Below, one piece after another: positions 52,372 through 59,746 of a stretch of DNA of 64,000 nucleotides; positions within the stretch are counted from its first letter, which is position 1; every line of letters starts with the position of its first letter. The stretch comes from Hymenobacter cyanobacteriorum (GTDB lineage: Bacteria > Bacteroidota > Bacteroidia > Cytophagales > Hymenobacteraceae), in the NCBI RefSeq assembly GCF_022631375.1, contig NZ_JALBGC010000002.1, forward strand, positions 930,001 to 994,000, written 5' to 3'. The notes under the pieces are model-generated. The model ran no database searches. It had not been told where the DNA came from and was given only the letters and a program-made list of their open reading frames with translations. The position numbers and the translations under genes were made by a program.

Positions 52372-52914
52372 ATGGAAACGCCACCCACCTTTTTCTATAG
52401 TCCCAATGCCTACGCCCTGGGCATCATCGCGCAAGAAGCCATCACCTGCCAATGTTGCGGAAAGGCGCGGGCGTTTCGCTACACGGGTAACCTCTACACG
52501 GCGGCCACGGTGAAGCAGCTGTGCCCCTGGTGCATTGCCGATGGCAGCGCGGCCGATAAATACGGAGGCTCGTTTGTATCGGATTTTGAAGGGCTAAACC
52601 CTGACCCAGCGGCTGAAACTGGCTTGGCAATGTCGCCGGCATCGATGGAACAGGTGAGCAGCCGAACCCCGGGCTACGCCTCCTGGCAAGGCGACGTCTG
52701 GCTGGGGCATTGCGGCGAGGCCTGCATATTCCTGGGCTATGCCGGAGGCGCGGAATTGGCTACTATCTGGGCAGAAGTGGAGGCCGACGCGGTGGCCAGC
52801 GGCTGGGGCAAGGAGAACATACGGGACTACATGCACAAGGACGGCGACATGACGGGGTATTTATTCCGGTGCCAGCACTGCGGCCAGCACCGCCTGCACG
52901 TTGATGCCAATTAA
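52372..52914 (+). CDS. CbrC-family (UPF0167) cysteine-rich protein
   Basis: 180 residues. The N-terminus FFYSPNAYALGIIA and the cysteine pairs TCQCCGKAR, QLCPWCIADG and FRCQHCGQHR match the CbrC/UPF0167 family. E. coli CbrC influences colicin E2 tolerance. The six or so paired cysteines probably bind zinc. It lies between the DUF5682 and VWA genes, 22 bp after the former and 38 bp before the latter, so it is probably in the same transcript. Confidence 0.85.
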   Translation: METPPTFFYSPNAYALGIIAQEAITCQCCGKARAFRYTGNLYTAATVKQLCPWCIADGSAADKYGGSFVSDFEGLNPDPAAETGLAMSPASMEQVSSRTPGYASWQGDVWLGHCGEACIFLGYAGGAELATIWAEVEADAVASGWGKENIRDYMHKDGDMTGYLFRCQHCGQHRLHVDAN

Positions 52915-52952
52915 TTTTCGATTCGCCGCTGCCTGCTGGATAACATTAATCT

Positions 52953-54071
52953 ATGCCCACTCCTACCACCACCACCCGCTGGAAACTCGTGCTCGGCAGT
53001 GCCGCCGATGCCGCCAATTCGGTCCCGATGCCGCCCGACTACGGCCGCATGGACGACGTGCTCACGGCCCTTTACGACGGCGACAAGGCCGAGCGCAAGG
53101 CCGGCCTGGGCGGCTCGGCGCCCCGCGTGAGCCGCTGGCTGGGCGACATTCGGGAGTATTTCCCGACCGAAGTGGTGGCCATCATGCAGCAGGACGCCAT
53201 GACGCGCCTGGGCCTCAACCAGCTGCTGCTGGAGCCCGAAATCCTGCGCACAGTGCAGGCCGACGTGCATTTGGTGGGCACACTTATGTCCTTAAGCCGG
53301 GTGATGCCGCAGAAGGCCAAAGCCACCGCCCGCGAGGTCATCACCAAAGTGGTGCGCGAGCTGGAGAAGAAGCTCAGCAACCCGCTGCGCCAGGCCGTGC
53401 AGGGCGCCCTGAGCCGGGCCGTGCGCAACCCGCGCCCGCGCTACCACGAAATCGACTGGGGCGCCACCATCAAGGCCAACCTCAAACACTACCAGGCCGC
53501 GCACAAAACCATTATTCCCGAGCGGCTGGTGGGTTTCGGGCGGCGCGGGCAGGCACTGAAGGAAATCGTGCTCTGCGTAGACCAGAGCGGCTCAATGGCC
53601 TCGTCGGTGGTGTATGCGGGCGTATTCGGAGCGGTGCTGGCGTCGCTGAAAGCGGTGAAAACCCACATGGTGGTGTTCGACACCGCCGTGGTGAACCTGA
53701 GCGAGAACCTGCACGACCCGGTGGATTTGCTTTTCGGCGTGCAGCTGGGCGGCGGCACTGATATCAATCTGGCCCTGAGCTACTGCCAACAGCTCATCAC
53801 GCGCCCCACCGATACCATCCTCGTCCTCATCACCGACCTGTACGAAGGCGGCAATGAGAAGGAAATGATAAAGCGCGCCGCCGCCCTCAAAGCCGCCGGC
53901 GTGAACCTCGTGGTGCTGCTGGCCCTGAGCGACGACGGCGCCCCTAGCTTCGACCGGCGCGTGGCCGAGCAGCTGGCGGCGCTGGAGATTCCCAGCTTCG
54001 CCTGCACGCCGGCGAAGTTTCCGGAACTGATGGCCCGGGCCATTCAGGGGCAGAAGCTGGAGGTGCTGTAA
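52953..54071 (+). CDS. VWA-domain protein (MoxR partner)
   Basis: 372 residues. The VWA domain (about 200-370) has a complete MIDAS site: DQSGS at 210-214, Thr269 in GGGTDI and Asp295 in LITDLYEGG. This predicts Mg2+-dependent ligand binding. The N-terminal 190 residues are helical. VWA proteins of this type work with MoxR ATPases. It is the last gene of the cluster and ends 19 bp before a palindromic repeat that could also act as terminator. Confidence 0.9.
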   Translation: MPTPTTTTRWKLVLGSAADAANSVPMPPDYGRMDDVLTALYDGDKAERKAGLGGSAPRVSRWLGDIREYFPTEVVAIMQQDAMTRLGLNQLLLEPEILRTVQADVHLVGTLMSLSRVMPQKAKATAREVITKVVRELEKKLSNPLRQAVQGALSRAVRNPRPRYHEIDWGATIKANLKHYQAAHKTIIPERLVGFGRRGQALKEIVLCVDQSGSMASSVVYAGVFGAVLASLKAVKTHMVVFDTAVVNLSENLHDPVDLLFGVQLGGGTDINLALSYCQQLITRPTDTILVLITDLYEGGNEKEMIKRAAALKAAGVNLVVLLALSDDGAPSFDRRVAEQLAALEIPSFACTPAKFPELMARAIQGQKLEVL

Positions 54072-54089
54072 TCAATCGGGAAACGAAAA

Positions 54090-54190
54090 GACCGTCATGC
54101 AGAGCGCAGCGAAGCATCTTTACCGCTCAACGCAATCAAATTGATTACTGGTGGCGGGCAAGATGCTTCGCTGCGCTCTGCATGACGGTC
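54090..54190. repeat. Palindromic intergenic repeat, subfamily B
   Basis: A perfect 31-bp inverted repeat (54090-54120 and 54160-54190), arms beginning GACCGTCATGCAGAGC and ending GAAGCATCTT, with a 39-bp spacer. It lies between convergent genes. Confidence 0.92.
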
Positions 54191-54203
54191 ATATTTCTCT
54201 TAA

Positions 54204-55349
54204 TCAATCCCGCAAAGGCTTCAGGCCCAGCTCCATTTTCAGCAGCTCGACCGGGAATTTCACCGTTTCCAGGCCGCGCTGGAAGCCGGCGGTGCGGTTC
54301 ATCTGGGGCACCGGAATCCAGAGGGCCCCGGCGTGGTCAATCCACAGGGCATCGGCCCAAATGAGGCGCGGGTCCTGCACCAGTACGCTGCTTTGGCCGG
54401 CGGGCGTCACCTTCAGGATGCGCTTCTCGTTAGCGTCGCACACGTAGAGGTTGCCGTCGGCGTCGATGGCGGTGCCGCCGCAGGTGGGCGAGTTGAAGAA
54501 ATATGTGACTTTCTTGCCAAGGTCGGCGGAGCTGATGTTGGGGTCGTCGAGGTAGCGGGTTTCGACGCGGTACATGGGGCCGGCGGCGGTCTGGAAGTAG
54601 TATAACTTGCCGTCGGGCGATACCTCCATCTGGTCGGCGTGCAGGGCTACTTTGTCGCCGTTGGGCTTGAGCATGATTTTTCTTTCGCCCAGCATGGGGC
54701 GGCGGGCGGTGGTGGTGCTGTCGTCGTCGAGCAGGCGGCGGCCCTGGCCGGTTTTCTGGCTGAGCACGATGAGGCCGGGCTCGCCGGCATCGGTCACATA
54801 AATCTGGTCGCCGTGGAAGCGCAGGTCATCCACGAAGCTCTTGCGCTTGGTGAATTTGTAGAGGTCGATGGACTTCACGAGCTGGCTTGTGCTGATGTCG
54901 AAGGCCAGCAGCTTCGGGCCGTCCTTCACGGGCGGAGCGTCGCTTTTGGGCGTGCCGGTGTCTACTATCCAGAGGTAGCCATCGGGGCCGAAACGCAGGG
55001 AATTGGCCCGCACGAAAGCCAGTTTGGCGGGGTCGCCGGGCTTTTTCCAATTATTCCAGGTGCGGTTGGGCCAGGGCGTCACTTTGCCATCTTTCAGCTC
55101 GCCGATGCGGGTGCCGGGGTCGCCTTCGTTGTGCGGAAAAAGCACGAAAGTGCGGCCATCGTCGGCCACGGCCACTCCGTTCCAGATGGTGTCAGAGGTG
55201 GCCACGAGCGTGAGCTGGGTGGCCGAAGCGGAGGTAGGCACTTTAGGCGGCAGGGCCACCCCCACGGCTTTTTCGGTGCCCGAGCCACCCGAACAGGCGG
55301 CCAGCAGCAGGCCGGCGGGAAATAAGCGCAACGAACGAAAAGAAAGCAT
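54204..55349 (-). CDS. Yellow/MRJP-like beta-propeller lipoprotein
   Basis: 381 residues with a lipobox (LLLAAC). The rest resembles the major royal jelly protein/yellow family: WNGVAVADDGRTFVLFP, WNNWKKPGD, LRFGPDGYLWIVDTG and YLDDP. This family folds as a beta-propeller. Bacterial members have unknown roles, perhaps sugar or lactone binding. It is anchored in the envelope. It sits on the minus strand upstream of the repeat and after the Rieske gene. Confidence 0.8.
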   Translation of the reverse strand: MLSFRSLRLFPAGLLLAACSGGSGTEKAVGVALPPKVPTSASATQLTLVATSDTIWNGVAVADDGRTFVLFPHNEGDPGTRIGELKDGKVTPWPNRTWNNWKKPGDPAKLAFVRANSLRFGPDGYLWIVDTGTPKSDAPPVKDGPKLLAFDISTSQLVKSIDLYKFTKRKSFVDDLRFHGDQIYVTDAGEPGLIVLSQKTGQGRRLLDDDSTTTARRPMLGERKIMLKPNGDKVALHADQMEVSPDGKLYYFQTAAGPMYRVETRYLDDPNISSADLGKKVTYFFNSPTCGGTAIDADGNLYVCDANEKRILKVTPAGQSSVLVQDPRLIWADALWIDHAGALWIPVPQMNRTAGFQRGLETVKFPVELLKMELGLKPLRD

Positions 55350-55427
55350 AGATGTCGGGATTGAGGTCTGCGGGCTTTACGCAGCGGCATTGGCCGCAGG
55401 TTGCCGGTGGGGCCTGTTTTTTGGGGT

Positions 55428-56990
55428 TTAGCGGCCGGCCAGCAGGCGGCCCAGCGCCTTTTCGTCATCCGCTTCCAGCGCTACTTCGGCTTGCAGATTT
55501 TCGAGGTCGCGCTTCACGCTGGCCACGGCCAGGGTTTTGCCGCCGGACTGGTAAGCAATCGAAAATTCCTTCTTGGCTAAATCCCAGCTCACCACGGCCT
55601 CGTCCCACTTCTCGGCGTGGCCCACATAGCGAATCGAGAAGTCGTAGTGCTTGCTCCAGAAGAAGGGTACGGCGTCGAACTTCTCGCGCTGGCCCAGCAT
55701 GTTGCGGGCGGCCGTCTGGCCCTGGCGCTGGGCCACCACCCAGTGCTCGACGCGAATATGCTGGCCGGAGTGCGGGTCGGGCCAGCGGGCAATGTCGCCC
55801 GCCGCGAAGATGCCGGGCGCGCTGGTTTCGAGGTATTCGTTAACCGTTACACCCTTATCAATTGCCAGGCCGGCAGCCTCGGCCAGCGCCAGCCGGGGCC
55901 GTACGCCGATGCCGGCCACCACCAAATCGGCGGGCAGGCGTTCGCCGTTTTCCAGCACCACCACGCCTTCTTCGATGCGCTCCGCTTTTTGCCCCAGATG
56001 AAAAACCACGCCCTTGTCCTCGTGCAGCTTCCGCACGATTTCGCCCAGTTCCGGCCCCAGCACTTTGGCCAGGGGCAGTTTATCGGGCGCCACTACGTGC
56101 ACTTCTATGTTCAGCCCGCGCAGGGCGGCTGCCACTTCGAGCCCGATAAAGCTTGCCCCGATAACCACGGCCCGCTTTGCGCCTTTGGCCCCGGCCACAA
56201 TGGCGCGGTGGTCGGCCAGCGAGCGGAGCTTGTGCACGTGCGGCAGGTCGTGCCCCGGAATGTCGAGCGGTATCGGCTCCGCGCCGGTGGCCAGCAGCAG
56301 CGCATCGTAGGCGTGGGCCGTGCCGTCGGCCAGCAGCACGCGCCGGTTGGGCACGTCGATGGATGCTACTTCGCCCTTCACTACCTCAATTTTATGTTCG
56401 GCATAGAAGCCCGCCGGCCGCAGGGCCACCGGCTTCTTCTCATCGGCCGGGAAGCTTTTCGAGAGCATGGTGCGGTCGTAGGGCGCTTCCGATTCGCCGT
56501 CGAGCAGCACAATGCGCCCCTCGTAGCCTTCGCGGCGCAGCATTTCGGCCGCCGCGCTGCCCGCCGCGCCCGCTCCGATGATGACCACGGCGGCCGGGTG
56601 CGCCGGGGTTTCCGCTGTTGCCACGGGCGCCAGCGGGTCGCGGGCCTGCTTCGCGCCCACGTAAATCCGACCGTCGCGCTGCTCCACCGGCCAGCAGGGC
56701 AGCGGGTCGAGGGCTGGGGCACGCAGGGCTTCACCGGTGCGCAGGCTGAAACAGGCGTGGTGCCAGGGGCAGCGCACGGTATCGCCCACGAGCAGGCCCT
56801 GCCCCAGCGGCGCGCCCAAATGGCTGCATTTGGCCGTGATGGCGAAGATTTCGTCGCCGCGCCGGACCAGCAGCACGGGCTCGCCGTGAGCGTGGCCGGT
56901 GGTCATCGCGCCATCGGCCATGTCGCTGAGGGCGAAACCGTCGGTCACAAAATCGGGGCCGGTGAGGGGCGGGGTGGCGGGAGCAGCCAT
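55428..56990 (-). CDS. Rieske-fused AIF-type FAD oxidoreductase
   Basis: 520 residues from the ATG at 56990; an ATG at 57032 gives 14 more. The N-terminal Rieske 2Fe-2S domain has CSHLGAPLGQG and CPWHHACFSL. The FAD/NAD-binding domains follow with VIIGAGAAGSAAAEML, LLLATGAEPIPLDIPG, VVIGASFIGLEVAAAL and IFAAGDIARW. The C-terminal reductase domain ends with a KALGRLLAGR helix. This is the AIFL-like layout, used to pass electrons from NAD(P)H to a partner. The partner is unknown. Confidence 0.9.
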   Translation of the reverse strand: MAAPATPPLTGPDFVTDGFALSDMADGAMTTGHAHGEPVLLVRRGDEIFAITAKCSHLGAPLGQGLLVGDTVRCPWHHACFSLRTGEALRAPALDPLPCWPVEQRDGRIYVGAKQARDPLAPVATAETPAHPAAVVIIGAGAAGSAAAEMLRREGYEGRIVLLDGESEAPYDRTMLSKSFPADEKKPVALRPAGFYAEHKIEVVKGEVASIDVPNRRVLLADGTAHAYDALLLATGAEPIPLDIPGHDLPHVHKLRSLADHRAIVAGAKGAKRAVVIGASFIGLEVAAALRGLNIEVHVVAPDKLPLAKVLGPELGEIVRKLHEDKGVVFHLGQKAERIEEGVVVLENGERLPADLVVAGIGVRPRLALAEAAGLAIDKGVTVNEYLETSAPGIFAAGDIARWPDPHSGQHIRVEHWVVAQRQGQTAARNMLGQREKFDAVPFFWSKHYDFSIRYVGHAEKWDEAVVSWDLAKKEFSIAYQSGGKTLAVASVKRDLENLQAEVALEADDEKALGRLLAGR

Positions 56991-57209
56991 GAGGTTTCGG
57001 GAGGTATGAGCCGGTGAAGAAGTGCTTCTCATACGGCCCGCAGAGCTTTTTGGTGCTGCTGCCGGGCTTGGTGGGCCAGCGGCTTCTCAAGGCAGAATTA
57101 ACTCCAGAGTTTATGCCCCGCGCCCGACCTTTGCCCGGCAATCGTTAGGTTAGCACGCAAACTATTGCGCCTGAAATGCTGCTAGCGGCGGCTTAAGAAC
57201 CTGTAGGCA

Positions 57210-57584
57210 ATGACGGAACCCGCAACTCCTCAAGAATCTTACTGCACTGCTGTCGGCAATATTGTTACTGAGCGACCATACGGTCCCGGCGGCGAAGAAA
57301 TACGCACGGGCACCAAGCATTTCCGGCCAGGAGCTAAGGTGTACATTATCGATTATTTTGGAGGCATGTGCGAATCTGTGGTCGTGATTGGGCATCATCG
57401 TAAATCAAACCGGCCCATAAAGGCTATTATAAAGGCGAAATACATCGAAAACTTTCGCGTAAAACAGTGCATTAGTCTTGCGGCTATTCGCTTGATTAAA
57501 GAGCACCAAGCCAGTCCTCCAACTGCTGAACTGACGCAAGAATTTGCTGAGACGCTCTGTCGGATATTACCGCACTGGCGTTAG
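57210..57584 (+). CDS. Hypothetical small protein
   Basis: 124 residues from the ATG at 57210. No signal peptide. A VYIIDYFGGMCESVVVIGHHRKS region is followed by a basic KAIIKAKYIENFRVKQ stretch. The GC content is lower than its neighbours in sampled lines. No family was recognised. A GACCTTTG motif at about 57126-57133 may be its promoter. Confidence 0.5.
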   Translation: MTEPATPQESYCTAVGNIVTERPYGPGGEEIRTGTKHFRPGAKVYIIDYFGGMCESVVVIGHHRKSNRPIKAIIKAKYIENFRVKQCISLAAIRLIKEHQASPPTAELTQEFAETLCRILPHWR

Positions 57585-57651
57585 GAATTAAATAAATTGT
57601 CACTTGTTATTGGTTGTTCGTACTCAATACACGAATCAACTCCCCTCCCTT

Positions 57652-59643
57652 TTGTCCGACACCACCCCCACTTTCGCCCCCGTCGACCCCTACGCCATCG
57701 AAAAAGAGCTCCGCCAGGTGCAGGCGCTCATGAAGCTGGAGCAGCAGGAAGACCTGGTGCAATTCAAGCTCAAAAACGCCAAGGCCAGCATTCAGGAGCG
57801 CCAGCAGCGCGGCCTCACCTGGTACCCCGTCACCATCACGCAGGAAGACATTGGCTTCGGCGGCAAGGTGGTGCTGGAGCTGGAGCGGCCCGCCGGGCAG
57901 CAGGGCCTGCACCTGTTTCAAGTGGGCAAGAACGCCGCCCTGTTTGGCAACGTGCCCGGCCGCGCCGCCACCGACCGGCCCACCCTCAACGGCGTTATCA
58001 CCAGCGTGCGGCGCAACAAGCTGCTGCTCGCCACCACCAAGGAAGACCTGCCCGACTGGGTGACCGAAGGCCACAAAATGGGCATCGACCTCACGTTTGA
58101 TGAGGTGAGCTACCGCGAGATGGACTACGCCTTGGGCAAGGTGATGGGCGCCTACGGCGACCGCCTGGCCGAGCTGCGCGACATCCTGCTGGGCGCGAAG
58201 GAAGCCCGTTTCCGCGAGGAGAAAGCCACCGACCTCTTCTACCCCAGCCCGCTCAACGATTCGCAGCTGGCTGCCGTGCGCCACGTGCTGGCGGCCAAGG
58301 ATGTGGCCATCATCCACGGTCCGCCCGGCACCGGCAAAACCACCACGCTGGTGCAGGCCATCCTGGAAACCATCCGGCGCGAGCGGCGCGTGCTGGTGTG
58401 CGCGCCCAGCAACACGGCCGTCGATTTGCTCACCGAAAAGCTGGCTGAGCGCGGCGTGAACGTCATTCGCATGGGCAACCCGTCGCGGGTTTCGGACCTG
58501 CTGTTGGAGCACACCTTGGATGCCCAGGTGATGAACCACAAGAGCTACAACGAGATGCGCTCGATGCGCCAGACGGCCGACCAGTACCGCGAAACCGCCA
58601 GCAAGCACGTCCGCAACTTCGGCTACGAAGAGCAGCAGCAGCGCCGAATGCTGAAGGAAGAAGCGCGCATGCTGTTCCAGCAGGCCGACGATTTGGAACG
58701 TTACATCACCGAGGATTTGCTCGAATCGGTGCAGGTGATAACGTGCACGCTGGTGGGCGCCAGCAACCGCAATATCCGCCACCTCACCTACGAAACGGTC
58801 TTTATTGATGAAGCCGCCCAGGCCCTGGAACCCGGCTGCTGGATTCCGATTGCCAAGGGCCAGCGCGTGATTCTGGCCGGCGACCACCACCAACTGCCGC
58901 CCACGGTGAAGAGCGACAAGGCCGGCGCGCTGCGCGAAACGCTGTTCGAGAAAGCCATCAAGCGCCAGCCCGGCACGGCCCGGATGCTCACGGTGCAGTA
59001 CCGTATGCACGAGCAAATCATGCAGTTCAGCTCCGACCAGTTCTACGACGGCAAGCTAGTAGCCTATGAAACCGTGGCCCACGCCGGCCTCGATGCCTAC
59101 GACCTGCGCTTCGCCCCCGACCTGCCCGTGGAATTCCTCGACACGGCCGGCTTCGGCTTCCAGGAAATCACCATCCCCGAAAGCCGCTCCACCGCCAACC
59201 CCGAAGAAGCGGACTTGTTGCTCAAGCGCCTCGCCCAGCTGCTGGAGCCCTATGACCCCGCCGACCACGAGGAAGACCCGCTCAGCATCGGCGTAATTGC
59301 CCCCTACCGCGCCCAAATCAACTATTTGAAGGACGCCATCGAGGAAAACGACGAGCTCAGCGGCTTCATGCTGCACCGCCAGCTCAGCGTCGGCACGGTA
59401 GACTCGTTCCAAGGCCAGGAGCGCGACATTATCGCCATCACCCTCACCCGCAGCAACAACCACGGCGAAATCGGCTTCCTTTCGGACATCCGCCGCATGA
59501 ACGTGGGCATGACGCGCGCCCGCAAGAAACTGCTGCTCGTTGGCGATTCTTCGACGCTCAGCGCCCACCCGTTTTTCAAGGCGCTGATTGAGTATGTGGA
59601 GCAGATTGGCGGCTACCGCACCGCGTGGGAGTTGCAGGATTAA
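57652..59643 (+). CDS. IGHMBP2/Upf1-like superfamily 1 helicase
   Basis: 663 residues from a TTG at 57652, which aligns with the family N-terminus (YAIEKELRQVQALMKLEQQEDL). The frame is open to 57604, and the first ATG at 57730 would cut conserved helix. Walker A GPPGTGKTTTL is near residue 222, followed by FIDEAAQALEPG, LAGDHHQLPPTV, QYRMHEQIMQFS, VDSFQGQERD and GMTRARKKLLLV. Such helicases unwind RNA or DNA 5' to 3'. The start codon is a guess. Confidence 0.85.
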   Translation: MSDTTPTFAPVDPYAIEKELRQVQALMKLEQQEDLVQFKLKNAKASIQERQQRGLTWYPVTITQEDIGFGGKVVLELERPAGQQGLHLFQVGKNAALFGNVPGRAATDRPTLNGVITSVRRNKLLLATTKEDLPDWVTEGHKMGIDLTFDEVSYREMDYALGKVMGAYGDRLAELRDILLGAKEARFREEKATDLFYPSPLNDSQLAAVRHVLAAKDVAIIHGPPGTGKTTTLVQAILETIRRERRVLVCAPSNTAVDLLTEKLAERGVNVIRMGNPSRVSDLLLEHTLDAQVMNHKSYNEMRSMRQTADQYRETASKHVRNFGYEEQQQRRMLKEEARMLFQQADDLERYITEDLLESVQVITCTLVGASNRNIRHLTYETVFIDEAAQALEPGCWIPIAKGQRVILAGDHHQLPPTVKSDKAGALRETLFEKAIKRQPGTARMLTVQYRMHEQIMQFSSDQFYDGKLVAYETVAHAGLDAYDLRFAPDLPVEFLDTAGFGFQEITIPESRSTANPEEADLLLKRLAQLLEPYDPADHEEDPLSIGVIAPYRAQINYLKDAIEENDELSGFMLHRQLSVGTVDSFQGQERDIIAITLTRSNNHGEIGFLSDIRRMNVGMTRARKKLLLVGDSSTLSAHPFFKALIEYVEQIGGYRTAWELQD

Positions 59644-59661
59644 GCACTCAGGCACGCACAT

Positions 59662-59697
59662 AAAAAAGGCTTTCAGCAATTGCTGAAAGCCTTTTTT
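59662..59697. terminator. Bidirectional terminator
   Basis: A perfect palindrome: AAAAAAGGCTTTCAGCAA then its reverse complement (59662-59697). It separates the convergent helicase and peptidase genes. Confidence 0.92.
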
Positions 59698-59702
59698 AGT
59701 TA

Positions 59703-59737
59703 GCCCGTCATGCAGAGCGCAGCGAAGCATGACGGGC
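59703..59737. repeat. Short palindrome related to repeat subfamily B
   Basis: GCCCGTCATGC at 59703-59713 pairs with GCATGACGGGC at 59727-59737. Between them lies AGAGCGCAGCGAA, the core of one subfamily B arm. It looks like a single-arm version of the copies at 46.1 and 54.1 kb. Confidence 0.75.
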
Positions 59738-59746
59738 TTTTATCGG

